Counted from the first letter of the stretch, positions 1-9,375 are shown. The stretch: 64,000 nt of DNA from Perspicuibacillus lycopersici (GCF_025660475.1 NZ_JAOUSF010000003.1:682001-746000), one strand, 5' to 3'. Numbers and translations are program-made. Notes: a model not told the origin generated them from the sequence alone.

Positions 1-331
1 TTGTCTGAAGACATATCGGAAATGCATCAACACCCGCAAAGCTTTTCAATAATACTGCCTTACCTTCCATAACAGGTAATGCTGCTGTAGGACCAATATT
101 ACCTAATCCAAGTACAGCAGTGCCATCCGTTACTATAGCAACAGTATTACCCTTCAATGTATAATCATACACTGCTTCCGGACGATCATAGATTACTTTA
201 CATGGCTCAGCTACCCCTGGTGAATAAGCTAAGCTTAAGTCCGTTTCGGTTTTTAATGGGACTTTGACAGTTGTCTCTAATTTTCCTTTATGTAATTGAT
301 GATAGTATAATGCCTCGTCTTTACTAGACAA
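1..331 (-). CDS. ytsJ: NAD(P)-dependent malic enzyme, N-terminal part (cut by window edge)
   Basis: Reading leftward from a TTG at 331, the first 110 residues begin [17 protein letters not shown] and continue through [13 protein letters not shown] and [14 protein letters not shown], which are hallmarks of the bacterial malic enzyme N-terminal domain. The enzyme oxidatively decarboxylates malate to pyruvate. The start is chosen because an AAAGGAG ribosome binding site sits about 9 nt upstream. The gene lies directly downstream of dnaE in the same orientation, as ytsJ does in B. subtilis. The C-terminal three quarters, with the NAD-binding domain, lie outside the window, so cofactor preference cannot be judged. 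Confidence 0.9.
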   Translation of the reverse strand, partial: MSSKDEALYYHQLHKGKLETTVKVPLKTETDLSLAYSPGVAEPCKVIYDRPEAVYDYTLKGNTVAIVTDGTAVLGLGNIGPTAALPVMEGKAVLLKSFAGVDAFPICLQT

Positions 332-393
332 TCGGTTTCGCTCCTTTTTTCAAAGGGTAATCATTTAGGTTGGAATTTGCAATGGATCATTAA

Positions 394-406
394 GTGGTCT
401 GACCAC
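394..406. promoter_or_regulatory. Perfect 13-bp palindrome, GntR/FadR-type operator candidate before malic enzyme
   Basis: GTGGTCTGACCAC is a perfect inverted repeat around a central T. It resembles the TGGTC-n-GACCA operators of FadR-type GntR regulators. It lies just downstream of a possible promoter for the malic enzyme gene (minus strand TTTACA, 16 bp, TAATAT), where a bound repressor would block transcription. The binding protein is not in the window. Assignment to a GntR regulator is by motif resemblance only. Confidence 0.5.
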
Positions 407-463
407 GTAAATCCATATTATTCATATTAACATAAAAGAATTAGTTGTAAAGAAATTTAATCT

Positions 464-3400
464 TCATTTAATTACAACATTTTCTTCTCCTAATAAATGC
501 TTTATCTTTGAAATACATTCGCTATCCATCTCTACCCAAAAATCCTTCGCCAATTGGACGGTACGATTTTGATTTTCGTAATAAAGAATTACTGGAGTGT
601 TACCTGAATATTTTTTAATAATGGTTTTTAACTGTACAAGTAATGAATTGGTTTGATGATTATCGTCAATTCGTAAGTATATTCGCACATCACCTGCTTG
701 TTCCTTTAAAACCGAAAGAGACTGTACATCTTGAATAACAAACTGTTCTTTTCCGTTCCTTGATTCCATATGACCAGTAAGAAATACTATTTCTCCTTTT
801 TTCAAAATTCCACTATATTTTTTATAAACATTAGGAAACACAACCGCTGAAGCATCTGCGGATTCATCAGAGATTTGTAGAAAAGCCATTGCTTCCCCGT
901 TTTTCGTTCGAATTTTTCTTTCCTCTGCAAGATACACTCCCGTCTTACTCCCTCTTACATTCGGTGCTATATCCTCGAGAAGTAATCCTCCATGTAAGGA
1001 GAAAAGCTCTCGATATAAAGCTACAGGATGGGTAGACACAAACATGCCTAATGCTTGCTTCTCCAGCTGGAGCTTACTATCAATTGGTATCGGCTCAACC
1101 ATCATATATTTTGGTTTAATATCTAAGCCGTCCTCTAGAAGGAAATCCATTTGCGCATCATCAGGCTTCATTAACTGCGCATGATCAATTGCTACGTCTA
1201 ATGTCGCAAGCAGGACTGCTCGATCGTAGCCAAATTCATCAAAGCTGCCAGCATGGATTAAATTTTCCATCGTCTTTCGATTCACGACTTTTAAAGAAAC
1301 ACGTAAGCAAAAATCAAATAAATCTGCAAAAGGACGTTCTTTTCTTGCTCGCATAATTTCCTTCAACGCTTGGATTCCAACACCTTTTATTGCTGCTAAG
1401 CTAAAACGAACTCCATCATTCCTTACCTCATATCGATAGCTACTGTCATTAATGGACGGGCCATAAATGAAATACCCGAGTTGCTTTAATTCCTTAATGT
1501 ATTCCTTTGTTTTATCCTCATTCCCGATTACCGAGGTTAGCAGCGCAGCCATAAAATGTAATGGATAATGGCTCTTTAAATAGGCTAATTGATAAGAAAT
1601 GATACTGTAGGCAACAGCATGACTTCGGTTAAATCCATAATCAGCAAAACGAACAATTAAATCATAAATTGTATTGGCAATCTCTTGCGAATACCCACTA
1701 CGAATGGCTCCTTGTACAAAATGTTCTCTTTCTTCATCTAAAACTTCTCGCTTTTTCTTCGATACTGCTCGGCGAAGAAGATCTGCCTCTCCTAATGTAA
1801 AGCCTGCTAGTTTAGCAGCAATTTGCATAATTTGTTCTTGGTAGACGATAACCCCATACGTTTTCTTTAAAATGCTTTCAAGGTCAGGATGTGGATAAAC
1901 AATAGGTTCCTGTCCATGCTTACGATTAATGTAAATTGGAATATTTGCCATTGGACCTGGTCGATAGAGCGCATTGACTGCTACAATGTCTTCAAACTCC
2001 GTAGGTTTTAAGCGTAATAATACATTTCTCATACCTTCTGATTCTAACTGAAACACTCCCGTTGTATTTCCAGCCTGTAGTAATTCGAATGTCTTCTCGT
2101 CGTTTATTGGAATATCCTTTAAGCGAATTCTTTTCTTTGTTTGATATTGGATGCCTTGTAATATCGACTCTATAAGCGATAGGTTTCGTAAACCTAAAAA
2201 GTCCATTTTTAATAGACCAATTTCTTCTAAAATCCCCATTGGATATTGGGTTAATAAAACGTCCCCACTTCCTTGCTGGATTGGAACAATATCGACTAAT
2301 GGTTGCCCACTAATAATTACACCTGCTGCATGTGTCGATGTATGTCTTGGCAATCCTTCAATTTTTTTAGCTGTTTGAAAAATCAGTTGGTATTTTTCCA
2401 TTTCCACTAATTTCTTAAGTGTCGCAGATTCATTAAGTGCCGATGTCAAGGTTATCCCTAGCCTACTCGGAATTGCTTTCGATAATTGCTCTAATTCCTT
2501 ACTTGTTAAACCATAAACTCTTGCGACATCACGTATAGCAGCTTTTGCAGCAAACGTTCCAAAGGTAATAATTTGTGCAACATGATTTGTCCCATATTTT
2601 TTTGCAACATATTCAATAACTTCGTCTCTCCGATGATCTGGAAAGTCAATATCAATATCGGGCATCGTTACACGTTGAGGATTCAAAAAACGTTCGAATA
2701 AAAGGTCATACCGGATTGGATCGACATCAGTAATGCCTAATACATAGGCTACTAATGATCCCGCCGCTGAACCCCGTCCTGGACCAATCGTAATTCCATT
2801 TGTTCGAGCAAAATGTGTGAAATCCCAAACGATTAAAAAATAATCACTGAATTTCATTTTTTGAATGATCTGTAATTCATAGGCAAGCCGCTCATAATAT
2901 TCACTTGTTGGAGAAGTGATGCGTTCCTTTAAGCCTTTTTCACATAGCTCAGTTAAAAAATCATCTGCATTTTTATCTGCTAATGGATATTTCGGTAATA
3001 ACTGCTGGTGAAAATCAAAAGAAATATTCGTTTGTGCTGCGATATCCTCGGTGTTTTTTATTGCCTGTGGAAAATCTTTAAAAAGCGCTTCGAATTCCTG
3101 TACAGATTTTAAATAATTTTCCTCTTCCAATCGATTGGTCGCAACTGAATCTATATTGATATTTTCTTTAATTGCTTTTAAACAATTCCAGGCAACATAA
3201 TCCGCTTTATCTAAAAAGTAAACTGGATTCGTCGCAACAATAGGAAGATTGCACGCCTCCGAAAGCCGGATTATTTTTTCAACAAGTTGTTGCTCTTGTT
3301 TTGTATGGTAATTTTGAATCGATAGGAAAAAAGAATTGGAGTCAAATAACTTTTGATAGAATAGGATTCTTTCTTTGGCTTCCTCCATTTGGTCGTTTAC

Positions 3401-3811
3401 CATCAGTTGCTCAATTTCTCCTTCTGTTCCCGGAGTAATAGCAAACAAATGACGACTATAATATTTTAGCCATTTTAGTGGTATTCCGTTTGCAGATTTT
3501 GTTTGAATGGCACTAGAAATCTTCACTAAATTTTGATATCCAGCTTTATTTTTTGCAATCAGCACAAGGGGGAAAGAACGAGGGCTTTCACTTTCCTCCA
3601 TTAAAATATCTGCTGTTATTCCAATGATAGGTTTTATCCCATGTTTCATACATGCTTTATAAAACGGAATGACTCCATATAATACATTCCGATCGGTTAA
3701 GGTAATTGCATCATACCCCCTTTTCTTCGCCTCTAGTACGAGCGCATCAGGGGTAATAGTGCTCGATAATAAAGAATAGGCACTATAGGTTTGTAGGTGA
3801 ACGATAGACAT
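464..3811 (-). CDS. dnaE: DNA polymerase III alpha subunit DnaE
   Basis: This 1115-residue protein has the length and domain order of the Gram-positive DnaE replicase that extends lagging-strand primers together with PolC. The N-terminal PHP domain starts at HLQTYSAYS. The palm carries GPGRGSAAGS and the catalytic aspartates in PDIDIDFPDHR (about residues 383-393). The beta-clamp and OB-fold regions lie after about residue 960. The first PHP metal motif reads HLQT rather than HxH, so the PHP domain is probably not an active exonuclease. ATG at 3811 is preceded by a GGTGGG-type site. Malic enzyme follows in the same direction. Confidence 0.97.
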   Translation of the reverse strand: MSIVHLQTYSAYSLLSSTITPDALVLEAKKRGYDAITLTDRNVLYGVIPFYKACMKHGIKPIIGITADILMEESESPRSFPLVLIAKNKAGYQNLVKISSAIQTKSANGIPLKWLKYYSRHLFAITPGTEGEIEQLMVNDQMEEAKERILFYQKLFDSNSFFLSIQNYHTKQEQQLVEKIIRLSEACNLPIVATNPVYFLDKADYVAWNCLKAIKENINIDSVATNRLEEENYLKSVQEFEALFKDFPQAIKNTEDIAAQTNISFDFHQQLLPKYPLADKNADDFLTELCEKGLKERITSPTSEYYERLAYELQIIQKMKFSDYFLIVWDFTHFARTNGITIGPGRGSAAGSLVAYVLGITDVDPIRYDLLFERFLNPQRVTMPDIDIDFPDHRRDEVIEYVAKKYGTNHVAQIITFGTFAAKAAIRDVARVYGLTSKELEQLSKAIPSRLGITLTSALNESATLKKLVEMEKYQLIFQTAKKIEGLPRHTSTHAAGVIISGQPLVDIVPIQQGSGDVLLTQYPMGILEEIGLLKMDFLGLRNLSLIESILQGIQYQTKKRIRLKDIPINDEKTFELLQAGNTTGVFQLESEGMRNVLLRLKPTEFEDIVAVNALYRPGPMANIPIYINRKHGQEPIVYPHPDLESILKKTYGVIVYQEQIMQIAAKLAGFTLGEADLLRRAVSKKKREVLDEEREHFVQGAIRSGYSQEIANTIYDLIVRFADYGFNRSHAVAYSIISYQLAYLKSHYPLHFMAALLTSVIGNEDKTKEYIKELKQLGYFIYGPSINDSSYRYEVRNDGVRFSLAAIKGVGIQALKEIMRARKERPFADLFDFCLRVSLKVVNRKTMENLIHAGSFDEFGYDRAVLLATLDVAIDHAQLMKPDDAQMDFLLEDGLDIKPKYMMVEPIPIDSKLQLEKQALGMFVSTHPVALYRELFSLHGGLLLEDIAPNVRGSKTGVYLAEERKIRTKNGEAMAFLQISDESADASAVVFPNVYKKYSGILKKGEIVFLTGHMESRNGKEQFVIQDVQSLSVLKEQAGDVRIYLRIDDNHQTNSLLVQLKTIIKKYSGNTPVILYYENQNRTVQLAKDFWVEMDSECISKIKHLLGEENVVIK

Positions 3812-3861
3812 GCTTTTCCCACCATTTCTTCCAATAATATTTATACAGTTCGTTTTTCACT

Positions 3862-3889
3862 ATTATATTATATTTACACAGCTTTTACA
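3862..3889 (-). promoter_or_regulatory. Probable SigA promoter for dnaE
   Basis: On the minus strand TGTAAA (3884-3889) and TATAAT (3862-3867) are separated by 16 bp, about 50 bp upstream of the dnaE start. A second overlapping TATAAT lies 5 bp further upstream. The -35 box is weak, and the assignment rests on the -10 match and position. Confidence 0.5.
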
Positions 3890-3898
3890 TTTATTTTG

Positions 3899-4078
3899 AA
3901 AAGCGGAGGCGACTGATTAGCGACGTACAAACTGGAGCCAAGTTGCAGGAGATAAAGGAAACAAGCTGAGCAAAGCGAAGCGATGTTGACTTATCGTACG
4001 GAGGATTGGCGAAGTTTGCTAGTCGCTAGGAGCCGCAGCTAGACAGAAAAGCGGAGGCGACTGGTTAGCGACGTACAA
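3899..4078. repeat. Intergenic repeat element with two near-identical 32-bp ends
   Basis: A 32-bp segment starting AAAAGCGGAGGCGACT occurs at 3899-3930 and again at 4047-4078 with one mismatch, 148 bp apart in direct orientation. Between them the sequence is GC-richer than its surroundings. It contains complements of the repeat (for example GCTAGTCGCTAGG against GGCGACTGATTAGC), so one unit can fold into a long imperfect hairpin. The copies look like one full unit plus the beginning of a second. No ORF fits. I infer a REP-like dispersed element of the kind seen between genes in many Bacillaceae. Confidence 0.6.
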
Positions 4079-4148
4079 TTTGTCTGTTTAAGTAACTGTC
4101 CAAAAGAATCACATATTAATTCCATATGAGAAAAAAATAGAGTCCTAA

Positions 4149-4177
4149 TCATATTCAAGCGAATTGTTCAATACATT
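4149..4177 (+). promoter_or_regulatory. SigE-type promoter for ytrH-ytrI
   Basis: TCATATT (4149-4155) and AATACATT (4170-4177) are 14 bp apart. They match the mother-cell SigE consensus (-35 kmATATT, -10 CATACAnT) with a single -10 mismatch. The site lies 53 bp upstream of ytrH. The ytrHI operon of B. subtilis is in the SigE regulon, which supports the call. Confidence 0.7.
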
Positions 4178-4230
4178 ATTGTAAAGGACAGGCATTTTTA
4201 GTGTGGTGAGACTAATTAGGGGTTGATAAC

Positions 4231-4563
4231 GTGAACGAAGCATTTGTTCCTACATTTTTTCATAGTTATTTTATTGCATTAGGCGTGCTTCTCGGTGGTT
4301 CCTTAATTGGGGGATTAGCTGCCTTTTTAACAGGGAATCCTCCATTAACAGAAATTTATCGTTTATCGAATAGTTTACGAATCTGGGCAATTGTTGCTGC
4401 AATTGGTGGAACTTTTGATACGGTATATAATTTTGAGCGTGGATTAATGCAAGGAGAAACCGATACAATGGTTAAGCAAATATTTTTAATTTTATCTGCT
4501 CTTGGTGGTGCTCAAACTGGATCACTTATTATTACTTGGTTAACACAGGAGCATTTATCATGA
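4231..4563 (+). CDS. ytrH: Sporulation membrane protein YtrH
   Basis: This 110-residue protein has three hydrophobic stretches: about residues 10-32 (SYFIALGVLLGGSLIGGLAA), 48-62 and 82-104. It matches YtrH in length, composition and position next to dnaE. YtrH is a mother-cell membrane protein needed for efficient sporulation, and its biochemical role is unknown. The GTG start at 4231 is preceded by AGGGG. Its stop overlaps the ytrI start by 4 nt (ATGA), so the two are translationally coupled. A SigE-type promoter lies just upstream. Confidence 0.9.
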   Translation: MNEAFVPTFFHSYFIALGVLLGGSLIGGLAAFLTGNPPLTEIYRLSNSLRIWAIVAAIGGTFDTVYNFERGLMQGETDTMVKQIFLILSALGGAQTGSLIITWLTQEHLS

Positions 4564-5063
4564 GAGTTCCACCATATTATCGTTCTCCAAATTGGCAGCG
4601 TGTGTTTTTCGGAGTCGTCATTGGCGCTATCATTAGTTGGTGTGTGTTTTTATTTATGTTTGGAAAGATGCAAGAAAAACAAGCACAAACGATTCATAAG
4701 CAAGAAGAATTAATAGCCGAATTAGAAAAGGAAAAAAATATTTGGCAAGAGGACTATAAAAAGCTAAATGACAAAAATTTAGAATTATTAACCGTACAAG
4801 AAATTGTTGTGAAGCTAACAAATGCTAATAAATATCACATTGATTCACTTAGTGAATTTCAGGTTACCGAGGACATTAAAGAGGATATAAATATGGTGTT
4901 AGCAAAAGATTTAAATTTAGTATTTAATAGCAGGGAATTGTTAAAAAAAGCAATAGAAAACCGACCCGTTCGTATTAATAACAAGCGCTATAAATTAATA
5001 ATACGAGAAATGGTCATTTATACGACATTGATTATTCGAATAGAATTAGAAATAGCAGAGTAG
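4560..5063 (+). CDS. ytrI: Sporulation membrane protein YtrI
   Basis: This 167-residue protein has one N-terminal transmembrane helix (about residues 13-34, FFGVVIGAIISWCVFLFMFG) followed by a charged coiled-coil segment (about 38-75) and a small C-terminal domain. This is the YtrI architecture. I chose ATG 4560 over an in-frame TTG at 4536 because AGGAG ends 8 nt upstream and the start overlaps the ytrH stop as ATGA. It is cotranscribed with ytrH, which implies mother-cell SigE expression and a role in engulfment or cortex-stage membrane function. Confidence 0.88.
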   Translation: MRVPPYYRSPNWQRVFFGVVIGAIISWCVFLFMFGKMQEKQAQTIHKQEELIAELEKEKNIWQEDYKKLNDKNLELLTVQEIVVKLTNANKYHIDSLSEFQVTEDIKEDINMVLAKDLNLVFNSRELLKKAIENRPVRINNKRYKLIIREMVIYTTLIIRIELEIAE

Positions 5064-5083
5064 TTCATCGCCATTGATTCCAT

Positions 5084-5114
5084 AGACCCACACTTTTTTT
5101 GTGTGAGTCTTTTT
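5084..5114. terminator. Bidirectional terminator between ytrI and nrnA
   Basis: AGACCCACAC pairs with GTGTGAGTCT (one mismatch) around a T7 loop and is followed by a T run on the plus strand. It separates the convergent ytrI and nrnA genes. Confidence 0.75.
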
Positions 5115-5135
5115 GATTACCAGTAGCCGTTTGAA

Positions 5136-6086
5136 TTACTTTTTACTTAAAAATTGTTTGCAAGCTTGCTTAATATCATCCATTACTTGATCTACTTTAT
5201 CCCATGAATATATCGATGCACCTGCCGCAAGTGGATGTCCACCGCCATTATATTTTTTAGCGACTACATTAATAACCGGACCTTTTGAACGTAAGCGGAC
5301 CCGAATTTGATCTGCTTCTTCAATAAAGAATGCCCATGCTATGAGACCTTGGATATTTCCTAATGTACTAATCAATAAGGATGCTTCTGACGGTCTTACT
5401 TGATACTGTTCCAGTAGCTCCTTCGGGATAATGACCTTAGCTACCCCACCTTCACCAATTTCCACGTTTTGATAAATAAACCCATTTAATTTTATTAGAT
5501 TTTCCGGTGTTTCATACATTTGATCATATAGCTCTGTTCTTGAAAATGGATATTGAATTAATTCACTTGCATAGGAAAACGTCTTTTCCGTCGTACTTGG
5601 GTATAAAAACCTTCCAGTATCGCCAACAATGCCTGCATACAAGAGCCGAGCACCCTCGGTTGGTAACGTCAATCCATTGTTTTTATATGTTAAATAAAAT
5701 TCATAGATCATTTCACTGGTCGAGCTTGCATTTGTATCGACCCAAAGTAAGTCACCGTATGGATCTTCATTTGGATGATGATCAATTTTTATCAAATATT
5801 TCCCTGTCGAATAGCGAGAATCACTTACTCGTTCTTGATTGGCTGTATCACATACAATGACCAGTGCATCATGATATTCTTTTTCATCAATCACATCCAT
5901 TTTATTTAAATAGAGAAGTGTTGCTTCATCATCGCCAACAACATATACTTTTTTGCTTGGAAAGGAGGCTTGAATTATTTTAGCTAATCCGCCTTGTGAT
6001 CCATAAGCATCCGGATCTGGACGAACATGGCGATGAATGATAATTGTCTCAAATTCCTTTATTCTTTCTAATATTTTATCCATCAT
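5136..6086 (-). CDS. nrnA: Bifunctional oligoribonuclease / PAP phosphatase NrnA (DHH family)
   Basis: This 316-residue DHH-DHHA1 protein degrades 2-5 nt RNA and dephosphorylates 3'-phosphoadenosine 5'-phosphate in the cytoplasm. The N-terminal RHVRPDPDAYGSQGG motif, the VCDTAN aspartate and the DHH triad (DHHPNEDPYGD, about residue 100) form the Mn site. GGGHPLAAGAS near residue 280 is the DHHA1 substrate loop. Two adjacent ATGs are possible starts, and a GGGAG site lies about 10 nt before the first. It occupies the same position as B. subtilis nrnA (ytqI), between ytrI and ytpI. Confidence 0.95.
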   Translation of the reverse strand: MMDKILERIKEFETIIIHRHVRPDPDAYGSQGGLAKIIQASFPSKKVYVVGDDEATLLYLNKMDVIDEKEYHDALVIVCDTANQERVSDSRYSTGKYLIKIDHHPNEDPYGDLLWVDTNASSTSEMIYEFYLTYKNNGLTLPTEGARLLYAGIVGDTGRFLYPSTTEKTFSYASELIQYPFSRTELYDQMYETPENLIKLNGFIYQNVEIGEGGVAKVIIPKELLEQYQVRPSEASLLISTLGNIQGLIAWAFFIEEADQIRVRLRSKGPVINVVAKKYNGGGHPLAAGASIYSWDKVDQVMDDIKQACKQFLSKK

Positions 6087-6176
6087 ACTTGGAAAACTCC
6101 CTTAATAATCTTAATAGTAGCATTTTTTACAAGGAATCGGTAAAATGAAAACAGAAATGTCAGCGGAGGAATGCTC

Positions 6177-6488
6177 ATGCCAATTCTTGTTTGTATTATT
6201 TTAGTATCCCTTTCATTTTATATCTATTATAAGATGAAACAAGTTCGTTCACAAAGACCAATAGAGAAAAAATGGCTTGCTGCTAAATCTTCAATGGCAC
6301 TTGGATTGTTTGTAGGTTTATTTGGAATAAACCGCTTATTTATTACTCAAACTCCAATTGCAATCATTATCGGTAGCTTATTTATTATTGTTGGTATTAT
6401 TAGTATTTGGACAGGCTATAAGGCGTATAAGTATTACTATCCATATGTAGTAAAAGAATATGAAGAAGCAAACCAAGTAGGAAAGTAG
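6177..6488 (+). CDS. ytpI: YtpI-family small membrane protein
   Basis: This 103-residue protein has three predicted transmembrane helices (about residues 2-20, 39-57, 60-80) and a charged C-terminus. It matches YtpI in size and position. Its function is unknown. ATG 6177 is preferred to ATG 6171, because the GCGGAGGA site abuts the earlier ATG but stands 7 nt from the later one. It is transcribed divergently from nrnA and ends in a terminator shared with ytoI. Confidence 0.8.
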   Translation: MPILVCIILVSLSFYIYYKMKQVRSQRPIEKKWLAAKSSMALGLFVGLFGINRLFITQTPIAIIIGSLFIIVGIISIWTGYKAYKYYYPYVVKEYEEANQVGK

Positions 6489-6517
6489 AGCCCAATAAAA
6501 GCTCTACTTTTTCTTTT
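6485..6517. terminator. Terminator after ytpI (shared with ytoI)
   Basis: GTAGAGC and GCTCTAC form a perfect 7-bp stem around a 9-nt loop, followed by TTTTTCTTTTT. It overlaps the ytpI stop codon. Confidence 0.8.
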
Positions 6518-6526
6518 TGTTGTAAA

Positions 6527-7843
6527 TTACCGATCAATAAATTGAAACATCATCATTGCCTTACCAGCAATAGAACCCTCGTTAAACACTTCAATATCTA
6601 CCTTACCGAATTTTCTACCGATTTCTAAAATCTTCGGAATAATACTGATCGTATGATCAATTTGAACTGGCTTAAAGAAGTAAATTGTAATATTTTCCAC
6701 AATTAATTCGCCTTTTTTAACCGAACGAAACGCTCGATTGGCGGATTCAATAATGAGGGAAGTAAATACACCATAGGACAATGTTCCATGATGATTTGTC
6801 ATTTGTGGTGTGACATCAAAAGTGTATAATTTATTTTCTACTTGTTTTTCTTCATCCACATGAATATTATTAGAAATAATATTATCAATCGTTTCCCCAA
6901 CATGTGGCTGCCTTTGATTCGTTTGTAATGCTTTCAAAACATCCTGTCTACTAATGATTCCCATTAACCGATACTGTTCATCTACTACCGGTAATAATTC
7001 AATACCTTCCCAAATCATCATATGTGAAGCAGAGGCAACACTTGTCGTGCTGGTTACCGATATAATATTTTTCGTCATAATTTTTTCAATTGGTCGATTG
7101 TCTTCTTGGTTTAATACATCCTTTGACGTAACAATTCCTTCGAGTTTAAAATTTTGATCGATTACAGGAAAGCGAGAATGACCAGATTGTTTATTTAATT
7201 CAAACCAGCTTTCCACTTTATCATTTGTCGTTAAATAGTAGGTTTCATTTCTTGGAATTAATATATCTTCCACAAGGAGAATCTCTTTTTTTATCAGTTG
7301 ATCAAATATTGCCCGGTTAATAAGCGTAGCTACCGTAAACGTATCGTAACTTGTGGAAATTATCGGTAATTCTAATTTATCGGCTAACCGTTTGACATCA
7401 TCTTCGGTATCAAAGCCACCAGTAATTAATACAGCTGCACCAGTATTCAATGCATGCTTTTGTGCATTTATGCGGTTACCAATAATTAATAAATTTCCTG
7501 CTTCTGTGTACCGCATCATTGCATCTAATTCCATCGCACCGATGACAAATTTATTCAAGGTTTTATGTAACCCATTTTTTCCACCAAGTACTTGTCCGTC
7601 GACAATATTTACGACTTCGGCATATGTCAGCTTTTCAATATTTTCTTTACGCTTCAATTCAATTCGGATAGTTCCGACACGTTCAATCGTGCTGACATAT
7701 CCTTTATTTTCTGCATCTTTAATCGCTCGATAAGCGGTCCCTTCACTGACACCTAAAGCTTTCGCAATTTGTCTAACAGAAATTTTACTCCCAATCGGAA
7801 GTTCTCCAATGTAATTCAATATTTGCTCATGTTTAGTAGCCAC
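6527..7843 (-). CDS. ytoI: YtoI: HTH-DRTGG-CBS-hotdog regulator
   Basis: This 438-residue cytoplasmic protein has four parts. The first is an N-terminal winged helix (about 5-65, IAKALGVSEGTAYRAIK), followed by a DRTGG domain (about 75-185). Two CBS repeats span about 190-305. A C-terminal hotdog-fold domain carries the segment FTSLIIESANRAFRS. This matches YtoI (about 439 residues). The CBS pair suggests adenosyl-ligand sensing, but target and ligand are unknown. I place the start at GTG 7843 (MATKHEQILNYIG): AAAGGTG lies 6-7 nt upstream, and a GTG three codons earlier would fall inside that site. Confidence 0.85.
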   Translation of the reverse strand: MATKHEQILNYIGELPIGSKISVRQIAKALGVSEGTAYRAIKDAENKGYVSTIERVGTIRIELKRKENIEKLTYAEVVNIVDGQVLGGKNGLHKTLNKFVIGAMELDAMMRYTEAGNLLIIGNRINAQKHALNTGAAVLITGGFDTEDDVKRLADKLELPIISTSYDTFTVATLINRAIFDQLIKKEILLVEDILIPRNETYYLTTNDKVESWFELNKQSGHSRFPVIDQNFKLEGIVTSKDVLNQEDNRPIEKIMTKNIISVTSTTSVASASHMMIWEGIELLPVVDEQYRLMGIISRQDVLKALQTNQRQPHVGETIDNIISNNIHVDEEKQVENKLYTFDVTPQMTNHHGTLSYGVFTSLIIESANRAFRSVKKGELIVENITIYFFKPVQIDHTISIIPKILEIGRKFGKVDIEVFNEGSIAGKAMMMFQFIDR

Positions 7844-7986
7844 GTCTTTCACCTTTCATCAAACAAATTCTGTACTAATATATCTCACAAGAGCATTATA
7901 ACAGTTTTTACATACATATATTAGTAATTCATAAAAAATTCAAAGATGAAAGGAAGGACTGCACTACCGATTAGTCACAGGCTGTG

Positions 7987-8223
7987 TTAATTTTGGTAGG
8001 ATCTAATTTTTGTTTTAGCACCAATGCTTTTCACGTTTTGTTTTTGTCTTTTTGGAACATAAAGAACGGCCGCTAAATTTCCTGCAACAGCAAGGAGCAA
8101 AAACAATAGCCATCCCCAAGAAAAGTACATGTCAAGACCTGATCCACGTAAGGTTAAATTTGGCAGAGCGTAATATAGCATTACTCCACAAATTAGCAAT
8201 GATAAAAGACAGCGATTTTTCAT
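7987..8223 (-). CDS. Small two-helix membrane protein, function unknown
   Basis: This is a 78-residue protein with two hydrophobic helices (about residues 5-22 and 34-55) and a basic tail (KRQKQNVKSIGAKTKIR). The start is supported by GGGGAAG 5 nt before ATG 8223. The positive-inside pattern places the C-terminal tail in the cytoplasm. I do not recognise a family with a known role. It lies alone between ytoI and ytkL, with its own ribosome binding site, on the same strand as both. Confidence 0.65.
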   Translation of the reverse strand: MKNRCLLSLLICGVMLYYALPNLTLRGSGLDMYFSWGWLLFLLLAVAGNLAAVLYVPKRQKQNVKSIGAKTKIRSYQN

Positions 8224-8368
8224 ATTTCTTCCCCTTTTCCTTTTTAGTAAGCTTGTTTCAAATATATGCTACGGGAAGAAAATGATTCAATGAAACGCGA
8301 ATTATTAGGCTATTTTATACAGGAATGTTGTATTTCATTGCAATAGAGCTACCGAACGAACTAATGAG

Positions 8369-8415
8369 CAGACTGAATACACACTCGCTCGCCGAAGAAG
8401 CTTGCATTCAGTCTG
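8369..8415. repeat. Intergenic hairpin with CAGACTGAAT arms
   Basis: CAGACTGAAT (8369-8378) and ATTCAGTCTG (8406-8415) are perfect 10-bp inverted arms around a 27-nt GC-richer loop, just downstream of the ytkL stop. It may terminate ytkL, but there is no clear T run. The 12-mer CAGACTGAATAC recurs exactly at 16485 and 19833, so this looks like a dispersed repeat. Confidence 0.55.
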
Positions 8416-8439
8416 GATACTGTTTACAAATGCATCAAA

Positions 8440-9120
8440 CTATAATTCTAGCCCTTCACCAGGCTGCAGTATGACTCCATTCACATTATCTAATAACCGA
8501 ATAAAATCTTCTGGGTTCTGCTGAATAACAGGGAATGTGTTGTAATGCACTGGTACAACCATTTTCGGCTGTAGTAATTTAGCTGCATAGGCTGCATCCT
8601 CTGGTCCCATTGTAAAATTATCACCTATTGGTAAAAATGCAAGATCGATTGGATGTCTTTCACCAATTAGCTTCATATCAGAAAATAAACCAGTATCTCC
8701 TGCATGATAGATTGTTTTTCCTTCAATCATTAATAAAACTCCCGCAGGCATTCCTAAGTATACAAAATCCTCTTGCTCTGTTTCTAAACCTGTACTATGA
8801 AAGGCTTGCGTAAATTTAACTTTTCCAAAGTCGAAGGAATAAGCTCCACCGATGTTCATTCCATGTGTATTTAAACCTTTCCATCGTAAGTAAACAGCTA
8901 ATTCATTCATTGTAATTACTAGCGCATTACTTTTCTTTGCAAGTGTGTAAGTGTCACCAACATGATCTCCATGTCCATGGGTTAAAATGATGACATCTGG
9001 ATTTTCTTCTTCTACCTTCAAGTCTGTGAGTCCATTTCCTGTAATAAAGGGATCAATTAAGATCACTTTTCCACCTGTTTGAATTTTTACAATTGAGTGG
9101 CCATGATAGGTTACTTTCAT
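8440..9120 (-). CDS. ytkL: YtkL: UPF0173-type metallo-beta-lactamase-fold hydrolase
   Basis: This 226-residue metal-dependent hydrolase has a two-metal site formed by [21 protein letters not shown] and the C-terminal VPVHYNTFP. This is the compact UPF0173 form of the fold. Its natural substrate is not known. The start ATG 9120 ([12 protein letters not shown]) is preferred to an upstream in-frame ATG at 9156, because GGAAGGGGAA lies 6 nt upstream and family members begin MKVTYHGHS. It is in the same orientation as ytoI, as in B. subtilis. Confidence 0.9.
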   Translation of the reverse strand: MKVTYHGHSIVKIQTGGKVILIDPFITGNGLTDLKVEEENPDVIILTHGHGDHVGDTYTLAKKSNALVITMNELAVYLRWKGLNTHGMNIGGAYSFDFGKVKFTQAFHSTGLETEQEDFVYLGMPAGVLLMIEGKTIYHAGDTGLFSDMKLIGERHPIDLAFLPIGDNFTMGPEDAAYAAKLLQPKMVVPVHYNTFPVIQQNPEDFIRLLDNVNGVILQPGEGLEL

Positions 9121-9375
9121 TTGTATTTCCCCTTCCATTCGTTTATTTAATTTCATTGTTTCGCTACTTGAAGGAAAAATTCCTGCATCTGATTCAAATG
9201 TTTACATTTTTCCTTAGAAGTGCTACTCTTTCTATATTATTTTAATTAATATTCTTTCCTAATAGCAATTATTTGGTACATACTGGCTTACCAATATATT
9301 ATTTTTTATACTATCGGTTGACTAAAAAAATTATTAGAAATTTGTTTACGTATTTCGTGGGTTATCATAGCCTGC

